64,000 nucleotides of DNA, taken from contig JBQTJW010000016.1 in NCBI GenBank assembly GCA_052386745.1, positions 1 to 64,000 on the forward strand, written 5' to 3'. The translations under genes and the position numbers were made by a program. A model generated the notes under the pieces. The model was not told the DNA's origin. It did not search any database and worked only from the letters and a program-made list of their open reading frames with translations. This DNA comes from Panacagrimonas sp052386745. Its GTDB lineage: Bacteria > Pseudomonadota > Gammaproteobacteria > Nevskiales > Nevskiaceae. Below are positions 43,113 to 52,422 of the stretch, one piece after another; the first letter of the stretch is position 1; each line of letters starts with the position of its first letter.

Positions 43113-44135
43113 TTAGGCCGGGTCTATCAGCATCGCGTCGCCGTAGCTGAAGAATCGGTAGCGCTGCGCCACGGCGTGCCGGTAGGCGGCCAGCATGCGC
43201 TCGCGGCCGCCGAAGGCCGACACCAGCATCAGCAGCGTGCTGCGCGGCAGGTGGAAGTTGGTGAACAGGCGATCCACCACGCGGAAGCGATACCCCGGGG
43301 TGATGAAGATGCGGGTCTCGCCAGCGCCCGGACGAACTGCGCCGTCGGCATCGGCCGCCGACTCCAGCGCCCGCACCGTGGTGGTTCCCACGGCCACGAT
43401 GCGCCCGCCGGCTGCGCGCGTGGCGGCGATGCGCGTCACCAGTTCCGGCGGAATGCTGAAGCGTTCGGCGTGCATGTGGTGGTCGGCCAGCGCGTCCACG
43501 CGCACCGGCTGGAAGGTGCCGGCGCCCACGTGCAGGGTGAGGGTTGCGGTGCCAATGCCGCGCGCCTGTAGGGCGGCGAGCAGCGCCTCGTCGAAATGCA
43601 GGCCGGCGGTAGGCGCGGCCACGGCGCCGGGCTCGCGCGCAAAGATCGTCTGGTAGCGCGCGGCGTCGTCGGCCGAGGGATCGTGCTGGATGTAGGGCGG
43701 CAGCGGCAGGCGGCCAACCTTTTCCATCAGCGCGAGCCAGTCGCCGTCGCCGGCCAGGCGCAGGTGGAAGAACGAGTCTTCGCGCCCCAGGACCTCGACG
43801 CGCATGTCGGCGCCGTCGATCTCGATCTCGCTGCCCGCCGCGGGCGTCTTGGACACGCCAAGCTGCGCCAGCGCCTCGCGTTCGCCGAGCAGGCGTTCCA
43901 CCAGGATCTCGACCCGGCCGCCGGTTGCCTTGCGCCCGAACAGCCGCGCCTTGATGACTCGGGTGTCGTTGAACACCAGCAGGTCGCCGGGTTGCAGCAG
44001 CGAGGGCAGATCGACGAGCTGCCCATCTTGCAGGCCCGCGCCCACGTGCAGCAGCCGCGACCCGCTGCGCGCGCTCATCGGGTGCTGGGCAATCAGCTCC
44101 GGCGGAAGGGCGTAATCGAAATCCGATGTTTTCAT
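43113..44135 (-). CDS. queA: tRNA preQ1(34) S-adenosylmethionine ribosyltransferase-isomerase
   Basis: Transfers ribosyl from SAM to preQ1 in tRNA, making epoxyqueuosine; 340 residues. Seen: FDYALPPELIAQHPMSARSG, LVFNDTRVIKARLFGRK, GRVEILVERLL, PLPPYI, YQTIFAREPGAVAAPTAGLH, HVGAGTFQPVR and NFHLPRSTLLMLVSAFGG. ATG 44135 begins the conserved MKTSDFDY; the upstream open frame is the antisense of tRNA-Leu and not coding. tgt does not follow here. Confidence 0.96.
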   Translation of the reverse strand: MKTSDFDYALPPELIAQHPMSARSGSRLLHVGAGLQDGQLVDLPSLLQPGDLLVFNDTRVIKARLFGRKATGGRVEILVERLLGEREALAQLGVSKTPAAGSEIEIDGADMRVEVLGREDSFFHLRLAGDGDWLALMEKVGRLPLPPYIQHDPSADDAARYQTIFAREPGAVAAPTAGLHFDEALLAALQARGIGTATLTLHVGAGTFQPVRVDALADHHMHAERFSIPPELVTRIAATRAAGGRIVAVGTTTVRALESAADADGAVRPGAGETRIFITPGYRFRVVDRLFTNFHLPRSTLLMLVSAFGGRERMLAAYRHAVAQRYRFFSYGDAMLIDPA

Positions 44136-44146
44136 GTGAGGGCAGC

Positions 44147-44174
44147 TTGGCGCCGCGATGCGCGCCCGTATAAT
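44147..44174 (+). promoter_or_regulatory. promoter of tRNA-Leu
   Basis: Consensus -10 TATAAT at 44169-44174, with TTGGCG at 44147-44152 and a 16-base spacer. The tRNA starts 22 bases later. The promoter lies just upstream of the divergent queA start. Confidence 0.75.
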
Positions 44175-44196
44175 CGCGCGGCGGAAAATGGCGTGA

Positions 44197-44284
44197 GCGA
44201 GTGTGACGGAATCGGTAGACGTAGCGGACTCAAAATCCGCCGAGGTAACCCCTCGTGGGGGTTCGAGTCCCCCCTCTCGCACCA
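44197..44284 (+). tRNA. tRNA-Leu (CAA anticodon)
   Basis: 88 bases including encoded CCA, with the long variable arm (CGAGG-TAAC-CCCTCG) of a class II tRNA. Anticodon stem GCGGA/TCCGC with loop CTCAAAA gives CAA (reads UUG). The T-arm GGGGG-TTCGAGT-CCCCC is perfect. The acceptor stem GCGAGTG/CTCTCGC pairs except for one U-U mismatch at the sixth pair. Confidence 0.95.
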
Positions 44285-44648
44285 GAACTTTTCCTGCGAC
44301 CCGCTGACCGATGCCAACATCCGGCAACGCTTCGCGCTTCGAACGGACCGGCTGACCGCTGCACACCTGGCAGATCAATAGCGTGCGCAGCAGGTCGGGG
44401 CCGGGGGATAGAGAGGGTTTGCGGTTATTATCACTGGCGCGACGTCCGGCGCGATAACCGGCTGAACCTGATGCTGCCGTGCCCGCCTGCACGACAGGCT
44501 CGCGTTGGCAGCCGGATCCAAAGTCAACCAAGCTCCCGATGTGGCTGGCCGCGGCGCAAACCGCAGACACCCCCTCGCCACCGCGTTGCCAGTCGCCGCG
44601 CTGCTGCTCGATTGCTCGCCCTTGCGGCGCCCGCCCAGGCGCGACCCC
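44285..44648. other. 364-base gap after tRNA-Leu
   Basis: Lies between tRNA-Leu and the 3' end of the phosphoesterase gene. It holds a 7-base inverted repeat CGGTTAT (44422-44428) / ATAACCG (44454-44460) with a GC-rich interior containing GGCGCG twice. No integrase, direct repeat of the tRNA 3' end, or protein-like frame was seen. Confidence 0.45.
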
Positions 44649-45662
44649 TCAGGGCGTCCGGAGGGGCACGATCTCCGGATCGAAAGAAAATACTTCGCTC
44701 GCCAGAGGGTTCACCCGCACGCGAATCCAGTGCACGTTGGCGGCGCCGAAGGTTTCCACCCGCGTGAAGTTGGGGAGGAACGCGATCTGGTCGATCCGGG
44801 GCTTGTCGATGCGGAAATAATGCGAGTCGCCGTGGGCCAGCACCACCGGTTTTCCGAACGCTCGGGTGCGTCCTTCCAGCTGGGCGAGCAGGCTTTCGAA
44901 GCAGGTTCGATCGACGCCGCTGGTGATGAATTCGAGCCCCGGGTTGGCCTGCATCAGCAGGAATACGCCGGCGGCCTGCCGGCTCTGCGCAAGATCGAAT
45001 GCCTCGTTCATCCAGGCGAGCGTGGCGGCGGAGCGGGCTGCGACTTCGGCATCGTCCTCGGGCCCGCGCTTGACCGGCGAGGCGGGGTCGAACGCGGCCA
45101 GGCCGTTCTGACTGCCCACGACATGGAGAGTGGCGAACACCACGCGATGATGAACCCAGCGCATGTTCTCGGGATAACCGAGACCGGCCTGGCTATCGAC
45201 GCGGGCAACTCGCTGGCCGAGGGTCTGGCCGGGTACGGGATAAAGCAGCTGGCGCAGTTTTGCCAGCCGCTCCAGGGGCTGATAGGCGCCGTTGTTGACG
45301 CGATGGCAGTCGGTCCACTCGTTGTCGCCGGGCGTGATGACGAATGGGTCGCTGAACTTCTGGAAGCGCGCCAGCCGATCGGCGAACAGTTCGTCGGAAC
45401 AGCGCTCCGAGCCGCTCTTGATGTCGCCGGCGTGCATCACGAAGCGGACGAACGGATCGCCGTTGACCTCGCCCACCATGTCATCGAAAGGCGCGGACGG
45501 GCTGCCCACCGGGACGTTGTAAGGCGTATCGCCAATGAGCGCGAACTGGAAAGGTGTCCGGGGCAAGGGCTGGGGAAAAATCGGCCCCTGCGCGGCGGCC
45601 AGATGGGTGACCGCCAGCAGAAGCAGGCCGGCAGCGCCGGAGAGTTGCTTGATCATCGCCAT
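44649..45662 (-). CDS. secreted calcineurin-like metallophosphoesterase
   Basis: Predicted periplasmic or secreted phosphoesterase of 337 residues. Seen: a signal peptide (LSGAAGLLLLAVTHLAAAQG), the first metal motif FALIGDTPYN, MHAGDIKSGS, PGDNEWTDC (a GDNE form of the GNHD motif), and a late VLAHGDSHYFRID in place of the usual GHxH. The spread of motifs fits the calcineurin fold, although the last metal motif is altered. Substrate unknown; it stands alone, facing the divergent reductase gene. Confidence 0.85.
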   Translation of the reverse strand: MAMIKQLSGAAGLLLLAVTHLAAAQGPIFPQPLPRTPFQFALIGDTPYNVPVGSPSAPFDDMVGEVNGDPFVRFVMHAGDIKSGSERCSDELFADRLARFQKFSDPFVITPGDNEWTDCHRVNNGAYQPLERLAKLRQLLYPVPGQTLGQRVARVDSQAGLGYPENMRWVHHRVVFATLHVVGSQNGLAAFDPASPVKRGPEDDAEVAARSAATLAWMNEAFDLAQSRQAAGVFLLMQANPGLEFITSGVDRTCFESLLAQLEGRTRAFGKPVVLAHGDSHYFRIDKPRIDQIAFLPNFTRVETFGAANVHWIRVRVNPLASEVFSFDPEIVPLRTP

Positions 45663-45908
45663 CGTTGCCGTCTTGAATGCGGGCGCGAACCCTATCGTGC
45701 TTGTTTGAAGACCTCGTGACGCCCGGGTTGCAGTCCTGGCATGCGGATGCCCCTGCCCCTTGCGCGATCACCGGGGGGCGGCCCAACTGGCGCCGGCACC
45801 GCACTTCCTGATGAACTTGGGCGACGGTGCCGAAACCGGAATGCCGCGCCCGGCGCTCGTCCCACGAACAAGCACGAACAAGCAAGATCAACCTGGAGGA
45901 TTCCATCG

Positions 45909-47060
45909 GTGAGCACCCTGTACCAGCCGCTGACTTTCGCGCGTGGCCCGGCCATGAAGAATCGCTTCCTGCTGGCGCCCATGACCAACCAGCAGAGCCC
46001 GGACGATGGCCGCCTGAGCGAGGACGAGTTGAACTGGCTGCGCCTGCGTGCCACCCGCGGCTGGGGTCACGTCATGACCTGCGCGGCCCACGTCAACCGC
46101 AAGGGCCAGGGCTTCCCGGGCGAGCTGGGCGTGTTCGACGACGCGCTGCTGCCCGGGCTGAAGCGGCTGGCCACGGCTCTGCGCGAGGCCGGAACGGTGT
46201 CCAGCACGCAGCTCTACCACGGCGGCATCCGCTCGATCATGCCCGACCGCGTGGGCCCCTCCGCCGCGCCGGCGGACAAGGCGCGGGCGCTGAGCCTCGA
46301 CGAGGTACGGGCCACCATCCAGGACTTCATCGAGGCCGCGGTACGCTCGGAGAAAGCGGGCTTCGACGGCGTGGAACTGCACGGCGCGCACGGCTACCTC
46401 ATCAGCGAATTCCTCAGCGCCAAGTTCAACACGCGCGACGACGAGTACGGCGGCTCCGCACCCCGGCGTCGGCGTTTCATGCTGGACATCATCGACGGCA
46501 TCCGGCAGCGCTGCGGCCAGGATTTTCAGGTGGGCGTGCGCGTGTCGCCGGAGCGCTTCGGCCATGACGTGGGCGAAACCGCCGAGCTTGCGCAGCAACT
46601 GGTCGACGAGGGCAAGGTGGACTACCTGGACATCTCGCTGTGGGACGTCTTCAAGCAGCCGCTGGATGCCAAGTACCAGGGCCGCAGCCTCATGTCCTAC
46701 TTCACGTCGCTGGACCTGAAGGGACGCGTGCGGCTGGGCTTTGCCGGCGGCATCACCACGCGCGACGCAGCCCTGCGCTGCCTGGACGCGGGCGCCGATT
46801 TCGTCGCCATTGGCCGCGCCGCGATCCTGCATCACGACCTGCCGGAGCGGCTGCGGGATGAGCCGGACTTCGTGCCGGAATCCTGGCCCGTCACCGCGGC
46901 GCACCTGCGCCAGGAAGGCCTGGGCAACGACTTCATCACCTACCTCGCTACCTGGCCAAACATGGTGACGGATCACTACGTGCCGCCGGAAGTGCCGCGC
47001 TTCGACGTCAACGAGTTCCTCACCACCGGCCGCGGCGTGAAACTGGCCGAGGGCGCCTGA
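45909..47060 (+). CDS. NADH:flavin oxidoreductase (old yellow enzyme family)
   Basis: FMN-dependent ene-reductase-type TIM barrel of 383 residues. Seen: NRFLLAPMTNQQSPDDGRLS, STQLYHGGIRS, GFDGVELHGAHGYLISEFLS, NTRDDEYGGSAPRRRRFMLD, VGVRVSPERFG, and a C-terminal FAGGITTRDAALRCLDAGAD with FVAIGRA binding FMN phosphate. The start is GTG 45909, set 9 bases after a strong GGAGG; the upstream open frame has no similarity. Physiological substrate unknown. Confidence 0.92.
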   Translation: MSTLYQPLTFARGPAMKNRFLLAPMTNQQSPDDGRLSEDELNWLRLRATRGWGHVMTCAAHVNRKGQGFPGELGVFDDALLPGLKRLATALREAGTVSSTQLYHGGIRSIMPDRVGPSAAPADKARALSLDEVRATIQDFIEAAVRSEKAGFDGVELHGAHGYLISEFLSAKFNTRDDEYGGSAPRRRRFMLDIIDGIRQRCGQDFQVGVRVSPERFGHDVGETAELAQQLVDEGKVDYLDISLWDVFKQPLDAKYQGRSLMSYFTSLDLKGRVRLGFAGGITTRDAALRCLDAGADFVAIGRAAILHHDLPERLRDEPDFVPESWPVTAAHLRQEGLGNDFITYLATWPNMVTDHYVPPEVPRFDVNEFLTTGRGVKLAEGA

Positions 47061-47090
47061 TGCCGGTGTGATTCCGCTGGATGATCCGCG

Positions 47091-47993
47091 TCAGAATCGC
47101 CCCGTCCGCGCCTTCGGAGTTCGCTCGTGGATGAGCTGGGCCCGTATCTGCTCGAAGCCGGCGCGCTGCGGTTCGTCGAGCACCGGGTAGCCCAGATCCA
47201 GGGACTTGAGCGTGCGCACCACGATATCCGCGACCGTGGCGCGCATGTAGGCCTTGTTGTCGGCCGGGATGGCGTACCACGGCGCATGTTCGGCCGAGGT
47301 TGCGCGCAGGGCGCGGTCGTAGGCCTTCATGTAGTCCGGCCAGAGCTCGCGCTCGTGCAGGTCACCGGCTTCGAACTTCCAGTGTTTTTCCGGCTCGTCC
47401 AGCCGCGCGATGAGACGCTGGCGCTGTTCCTCCTTCGACACGTTGAGCCAGAACTTCAGGATCACCGTGCCATTGCGCGCAAGGTGCTTCTCGTGGTCGC
47501 AGATGGATTCGTAGCGCTGCTTCCAGAGCTGTTTGAGTGGCTGCGCATCGGGCAGCTTCTGCTTGTGCAGAAATTCGGGATGCACCCGCACCACCAGCAC
47601 CTCCTCGTAGTAGCTGCGGTTGAACACGCCGATGCGTCCGCGCTGCGGCAGGCACAGCGACGTGCGCCAGAGGAAGTCGTGGTCCAGGTCGGTATCGGAC
47701 GGACGCTTGAACGAGTAGACCTCGCATCCTGCCGGGTCCACGCCGGATAGCACGGCGCGGATGGTGGAGTCCTTGCCGGCGGCGTCCATCGCCTGGAACA
47801 CCAGCAGCACGGCGTAACGGTCGTGCGCATAGAGGCGGCGCTGGAGTTCGGACAGGTCCTCCACGCTGGCCTGCAACTGCCTGACCAGATCGTCCCTGTC
47901 CGCGGCGCCCTTGGGTGGCCGGGTGGGGCACCTGGCGAGCTTGAAGCGGCCATCGAAGGGGACGAGGTACGGGCTCTCAACGGCCTTGAACAA
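47091..47993 (-). CDS. polyphosphate kinase 2 family protein
   Basis: PPK2-type enzyme that uses polyphosphate to phosphorylate nucleotides; 300 residues. Seen: the Walker A form VLLVFQAMDAAGKDSTIRAV; the lid/Walker B region GRIGVFNRSYYEEVLVVRVH; WRTSLCLPQRG; and CDHEKHLARNGTVILKFWLN, SKEEQRQRLIARL. The single-domain length fits class I or III; whether it phosphorylates NDP or AMP cannot be decided by eye. Convergent with the reductase gene. Confidence 0.92.
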   Translation of the reverse strand: MFKAVESPYLVPFDGRFKLARCPTRPPKGAADRDDLVRQLQASVEDLSELQRRLYAHDRYAVLLVFQAMDAAGKDSTIRAVLSGVDPAGCEVYSFKRPSDTDLDHDFLWRTSLCLPQRGRIGVFNRSYYEEVLVVRVHPEFLHKQKLPDAQPLKQLWKQRYESICDHEKHLARNGTVILKFWLNVSKEEQRQRLIARLDEPEKHWKFEAGDLHERELWPDYMKAYDRALRATSAEHAPWYAIPADNKAYMRATVADIVVRTLKSLDLGYPVLDEPQRAGFEQIRAQLIHERTPKARTGRF

Positions 47994-48014
47994 GGGATGG
48001 GCTCCGGTTGCGTT

Positions 48015-48716
48015 TCAGCTTCCGGGCGGTCCGGGAAGCACGTAGTAGTACACGGTGAACCAGTGCAGCACGCTGCCGCCGAGCACGAACAGGTGCCAGA
48101 TGGCGTGGTGATAGCGCAGGCGCTCCCAGGTGTAGAAGGCCACGCCGCCGCTGTAGACCAGGCCGCCGGCTGCAAGCATCAGCAGGCCGCCCGGCTCGAC
48201 CCGCTCCACCAGCGGTTTGACCGCGACCAGGGCGCACCAGCCCATCATCAGGTACACCGCCAGCGAGAGTTTCTCGTAGCGCCCGGTGGTGAAGATCTTG
48301 AGCCCCACGCCGACCACCGCCAGGCCCCAGGTGAATCCGAACAGGCTCCAGCCCCAGGGTCCCTGCAGGGTCACCAGCGTGAACGGCGTGTAGGTGCCGG
48401 CAATCAGGAAAAAAATCAGCGAATGGTCGATGACCCGCAGCACGTGCCGCGCACGCGGCAGCGGAATGCTGTGATACAGGGTGGAGGCCGCGTACATCAT
48501 CACCAGCGTCGCCCCGAACACGCTGCACGCGACCACGTGCCGGGTGTCGCCATACAGCGAGGCGCGCACCACCAGCACGCACAGGCCGGTGATGGCCAGC
48601 ACCACGCCCAGGCCGTGGGTCACGGCATGGGCCAGTTCCTCGCCGAAGCTGTAGAGCGAGTCGCGCGTACTCACCAGCGATTCGGGGACGACAGGCCGCG
48701 GGAGCGGCTGGCGCAT
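48015..48716 (-). CDS. hemolysin III family membrane protein (PAQR)
   Basis: Seven-helix membrane protein of 233 residues from the HlyIII/adiponectin-receptor group. Seen: YSFGEELAHAVTHGLGVVLA, MMYAASTLYHSIPLPRARHV, RVIDHSLIFFLIAGTYTPFT and a C-terminal YHHAIWHLFVLGGSVLHWF, with the three conserved His and the Ser/Asp of the predicted metal site. ATG 48716 avoids overlapping the NfeD gene. Homologs are proposed hydrolases; hemolysis is not implied. Confidence 0.9.
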   Translation of the reverse strand: MRQPLPRPVVPESLVSTRDSLYSFGEELAHAVTHGLGVVLAITGLCVLVVRASLYGDTRHVVACSVFGATLVMMYAASTLYHSIPLPRARHVLRVIDHSLIFFLIAGTYTPFTLVTLQGPWGWSLFGFTWGLAVVGVGLKIFTTGRYEKLSLAVYLMMGWCALVAVKPLVERVEPGGLLMLAAGGLVYSGGVAFYTWERLRYHHAIWHLFVLGGSVLHWFTVYYYVLPGPPGS

Positions 48717-48735
48717 CGGCGGCTTGTGCCGTGGA

Positions 48736-49188
48736 TTAACCCGCACGCTCGACCCGCAAGGTCGCGCCATCGGCCTTCACGACCCGCACCTGGCTGCCTT
48801 CTGGCAGGTCGGGGCCCGAGATGCGCCATTGCGAGTCGTCCACGCGCAGCTTGCCCACGCCGTTGACGATGGGCGTGAGGAGCGTGAACGTGCGCCCCAC
48901 GTAGGATTCGCCGCGCCGGTTCAGGGTGGGTTCGTCGGCGGTCGCCGGCGGCTTGCGGAACCTGTGGTAGGCAAAAAAGCTGGCGATGGAGAGCACGCCG
49001 AACAGCACCGCCTCGGTCTTCCAGCCGGTGGGAAGGGTCCAGGCGACCAGGCCCACGATCACCGCCGAGATGCCCATCCACAGCAGCACGAGGTTGGTGG
49101 GGATCAGCATTTCCAGGATCAGCAGGACCAGCCCCAGCACGATCCAGTGCCAGTAGATCATCTGCTCCAGCAGCGCCACGAACTCCAC
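48736..49188 (-). CDS. NfeD-like membrane protein
   Basis: Short NfeD of 150 residues with three membrane segments (WHWIVLGLVLLILEMLIPTN, LLWMGISAVIVGLVAW, VLFGVLSIASFFAYH) and a C-terminal OB-fold domain (NRRGESYVGRTFTLLTPIVN, DDSQWRISGPDLPEGSQVRV). The GTG start at 49188 is 8 bases from the stop of the SPFH gene. NfeD and SPFH proteins act together in membrane microdomains, and the pairing here is the standard one. Confidence 0.92.
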   Translation of the reverse strand: MEFVALLEQMIYWHWIVLGLVLLILEMLIPTNLVLLWMGISAVIVGLVAWTLPTGWKTEAVLFGVLSIASFFAYHRFRKPPATADEPTLNRRGESYVGRTFTLLTPIVNGVGKLRVDDSQWRISGPDLPEGSQVRVVKADGATLRVERAG

Positions 49189-49195
49189 GCCTGGG

Positions 49196-50146
49196 CTACC
49201 GCGAGGGGCTGGCGACGCCGGCCTTCTTCGCCAGTTCGGCGATACCCCCCAGGGCACCGATCACGCTGCCGGCTTCCAGCGGCATGAGCACGAGCTTCTC
49301 GTTGGGGCTGGCGGCAAACTTGCCCAGCGCCTCGATGTACTGGGTGGCGACGAAGTAGTTGATGGCCTGGATGTCGCCCTTGGAAATGGCCTCGCTCACC
49401 AGTTGCGTGGCCTTGCCTTCGGCCTCGGCCTCGCGCTCGCGGGCTTCGGCGTCGCGGAAGGCCGCTTCGCGCCGGCCCTCGGCTTCCAGGATCTGCTGCT
49501 GCTTCTGGCCTTCCGCAGCCAGGATCTGCGCCTGGCGCGCGCCTTCGGCCTTGAGGATGGCGGCCTGGCGGAAGCCTTCCGCCTCCAGAATGTTGGCGCG
49601 CTTCTCACGCTCTGCCTTCATCTGCCGCGCCATGGAATCCACCAGGTCGGTGGGCGGGCGGATGTCCTTGATCTCGATGCGCGTGACCTTGATGCCCCAG
49701 GGCGTGGTCGCCTCGTCCACCACGGTCAGCAGCTTGGCGTTGATGTGGTCGCGCTGGCTGAGCAGTTCATCCAGGTCCATGGAGCCCATGACCGTGCGCA
49801 GGTTGGTCATGGTGAGCTGGAGGATGGCCACCTCCAGCTGCTGCACTTCGTACGCCGCCTTGGGCGCGTCCAGCACCTGGAAGAACACCACGCCGTCCAC
49901 GCCGACCATGGCGTTGTCCTTGGTGATGATTTCCTGGCTGGGCACGTCCAGCACGCGCTCCATCATCGAGAGCTTGCGGCCGATGCCATCCATGTACGGA
50001 ATCATCCAATGCAGGCCGGGCGTGAAGGTGACGCGGTACTTGCCGAAGCGCTCGACGGTGTACTCCATGCCCTGCGGAACCGTGACCACGCCTTTCCACA
50101 GCGTGACGAGGGCAAAGCTGACAAAAACGATGGCGAAGATATCCAT
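49196..50146 (-). CDS. qmcA: SPFH/band 7 domain protein (QmcA/stomatin-like)
   Basis: Membrane-anchored scaffold protein of 316 residues. Seen: an N-terminal helix IFAIVFVSFALVTLWKGVV, the band 7 domain (VPQGMEYTVERFGKYRVTFT, PGLHWMIPYMDGIGRK, QEIITKDNAMVGVDGVVFFQ, RDHINAKLLTVVDEATTPWG), then a coiled coil at about 185-250 built of repeats such as AEGFRQAAIL, AEGARQAQIL and AEGQKQQQIL. Operon with the NfeD gene 8 bases downstream. Confidence 0.93.
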   Translation of the reverse strand: MDIFAIVFVSFALVTLWKGVVTVPQGMEYTVERFGKYRVTFTPGLHWMIPYMDGIGRKLSMMERVLDVPSQEIITKDNAMVGVDGVVFFQVLDAPKAAYEVQQLEVAILQLTMTNLRTVMGSMDLDELLSQRDHINAKLLTVVDEATTPWGIKVTRIEIKDIRPPTDLVDSMARQMKAEREKRANILEAEGFRQAAILKAEGARQAQILAAEGQKQQQILEAEGRREAAFRDAEAREREAEAEGKATQLVSEAISKGDIQAINYFVATQYIEALGKFAASPNEKLVLMPLEAGSVIGALGGIAELAKKAGVASPSR

Positions 50147-50316
50147 GGCAGACGGTGCTGGTGCGTTGAATCCCGAAACGAGTATGGCACGCGAGGCGTG
50201 GCATTCCAGAGGCGCAGGTCACGATCTGCTGGATCAAGCGCGCTACCGTCGGGTCGGTTGGATTGTGAGCCGGTCGCCTCAGGGTTTGAGTGCAACGGCA
50301 GCGGCCATCACCGCCT

Positions 50317-52422
50317 TCAGAACTCGTAGTTGACCGAAACGCCCATTGCGTCGCGGTCGCGCAGCAGGTGGGCGTCGCCTCCTCCGCTGAACCAGGTGTA
50401 GAGCAGGTTGATCCGCCAGCTGCGGTACTGACCCTGGAGGCTGCTGGTGATGATTCGCCGTCCGGACAGGAAGTTTTCCGTAGGTCCCGGCGCCACGCCA
50501 TTGAGGTCGTGGGCGAAGATCAGCAGCGGACTGATGGACAGGCCGGGAACGAAGCTGTCGTTGTAGCGCAGCAGTCCTGCAAGCCGGTAGCCGTAGGCAA
50601 GCCGCGTCACGTAGCCATTGGAATTGTTGCGCACGGGATTGAGCTTCAGGGCATCACCTGTTTCAGCGGTCCCGGGACTGAAATTAGTGTTGGTGCCGGG
50701 GCCGTCGAACTGGATCTCGTTGAGGCTGGGCAGGCCGGGGATGTAGTTGGCGCTCATTTCCAGCAGGTACACCGCCTCGTTGGCCCCAAGGATGGAGCGC
50801 GCGCCGGTGATCTTGGTGAAACCGAGCGTGCCGTGCAGCGTCTCCATGCGCTCGTAACCGCGGATGTAGCTGTTGGGCGCCACTTCGCCCGGCCTGCCTA
50901 CGCGATAGCGCGTGAGGTAGTCGGGCGCGGCGCGCTGGGACGAGGGCAGCGCGGCCACGCCGGGCAGGACGGCGATATCGTTGCGCGGGAAGGCGGGCTG
51001 GTAGGCGGCAAACAGCACATCCTCCAGATCCACCTGGATGGGCTCGTTCTCGCGGTAGACCAGCTCGCCCTGGACCGCCAGATCGAAGGCTTCGGTATCA
51101 AAAGCCACACCCCAGAGCTTGATGTCCTCGGCGTAGTCCAGGAAATACCGGACGGTATCCAGCGGCAGGGCGTCGGCTCTGCCGGTGCCCGGGCTGCCCA
51201 CGCCGCAGTCGACCTGGAATTCCGCGGCGTTCAGGGTGTCCTGCCCACGTGCATTGCCTTCGCGGCGCGTGCAGGACGCATCCGCCGCGTAGGCGCTGAT
51301 GGACGGCAGGCGCGAATGGTAGTTGGCGTAAAAGAGGCTGAGCGAGAGGGGCGAATCGAAGTAGTCGTCCAGCTGCCAGTTGAAGCTGATTCCGTATTGC
51401 CCGGTACTGCCCGGCTCGCGGTTCCGGGCCCGCGCCAGCGAGTAGCTGGTGCTGGTGATCAGGCGGTTGACGCCGGACGCCGGAACGCCCACCTGGTCGG
51501 GGTCTTCGGGCGCCTTGCTGTAAAGACCCACCAGGGTTTCCTGCGGCGTGACGTCCACACCCGCGTCGAAGTACGAGAAGTACGAGCCGCGCGCCGGAAA
51601 CCCGTAGGGCCGCCATTCCAGCTGGTAGAACGCCTCGAACGACCATTCCGGCGAGATGGGCGCGCCCAGCACCAGCATGTTCTGCGGGAAGTAGGTGTCC
51701 TGCAGTTCGAGGCCGGCGCGCCCGAGGGCGTTGGCATCGGTCGGATTGATGAAATTGAGCGTGCCCTGCACGTTGATCGCGGACTTTCCCCAGGTCAGCA
51801 CCTGCCGCCCCAGGCGAATTTCCAGCGGGTGATCCTCCCAGGCATCGAAGTAGTAGTAGACGTTGGCGTCCATCAGCTCCAGGGCCGATCCGAGGGCGCG
51901 CTCGCTCTCGGACGGCCGTGGGCTGCGAACATACTCGCCCGGCTGCGACCCGGGCTCCACGATGCGGTTGGGATGCGTCTCGCTGAAATCGGTGTTGATG
52001 GTGTCGTAATAGAACCTGGCACTGAGCTCCAGTCCGTAATCATCGGTGCCGAATCTGAGCCGGCTGTTGAGCCGGAGCCCGGCGCCGATGGCGTCACCCT
52101 TGTCGTAGTTCAGGTTGCCATCGTCGGTGTTGGACGAGAGCGACCCGCGGGCCGCCAGGTACCGCTCGTTGGGCGCCGTGTTGCCAGGCACCAGGGAAAG
52201 GCAGTCGTCCGGCGCGCACAGGCCGGGCGTCAGCGTCGCTTTCCCAATGAACGAATCGCGGCGCTCCTGCATGCGCCAGGCCGAGCCCACGGAAAGCCGA
52301 TTGCGCAACTGCAACCGCCAGCCGTCGAAGTCGCCACCGCGCATCTCGATCTCGTACCCGCTGGCGCTGGCGGTGATAAAGCCGAGCAACAGCAGCAACA
52401 GGCCGGACCCCCTGCGCCGCAT
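50317..52422 (-). CDS. DUF1302 family outer-membrane protein
   Basis: Predicted outer-membrane beta-barrel-like protein of 701 residues. Seen: a signal peptide (LLLLLLGFITASASG); EIEMRGGDFDGWRLQLRNRL; YYYFDAWEDHPLEIRLGRQV; LTWGKSAINVQGTLNFINPT; SPEWSFEAFYQLEWRPYGFP; and alternating strands to a C-terminal aromatic residue (VSVNYEF). DUF1302 proteins usually pair with DUF1329 proteins and RND genes; here the partner is a DUF445 gene that shares one base (TGATG) with its start. Function unknown. Confidence 0.88.
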   Translation of the reverse strand: MRRRGSGLLLLLLGFITASASGYEIEMRGGDFDGWRLQLRNRLSVGSAWRMQERRDSFIGKATLTPGLCAPDDCLSLVPGNTAPNERYLAARGSLSSNTDDGNLNYDKGDAIGAGLRLNSRLRFGTDDYGLELSARFYYDTINTDFSETHPNRIVEPGSQPGEYVRSPRPSESERALGSALELMDANVYYYFDAWEDHPLEIRLGRQVLTWGKSAINVQGTLNFINPTDANALGRAGLELQDTYFPQNMLVLGAPISPEWSFEAFYQLEWRPYGFPARGSYFSYFDAGVDVTPQETLVGLYSKAPEDPDQVGVPASGVNRLITSTSYSLARARNREPGSTGQYGISFNWQLDDYFDSPLSLSLFYANYHSRLPSISAYAADASCTRREGNARGQDTLNAAEFQVDCGVGSPGTGRADALPLDTVRYFLDYAEDIKLWGVAFDTEAFDLAVQGELVYRENEPIQVDLEDVLFAAYQPAFPRNDIAVLPGVAALPSSQRAAPDYLTRYRVGRPGEVAPNSYIRGYERMETLHGTLGFTKITGARSILGANEAVYLLEMSANYIPGLPSLNEIQFDGPGTNTNFSPGTAETGDALKLNPVRNNSNGYVTRLAYGYRLAGLLRYNDSFVPGLSISPLLIFAHDLNGVAPGPTENFLSGRRIITSSLQGQYRSWRINLLYTWFSGGGDAHLLRDRDAMGVSVNYEF

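Noticed and set aside
43113..44570. Long minus-strand open frame extending queA upstream with a phrase like VREGGLEPPRG
   Set aside because: The extension is the antisense of tRNA-Leu, a well-known source of false protein tails; QueA starts at 44135.
44285..44648. Possible integration site after tRNA-Leu
   Set aside because: No integrase, no duplicated tRNA 3' end and no phage-like genes nearby.
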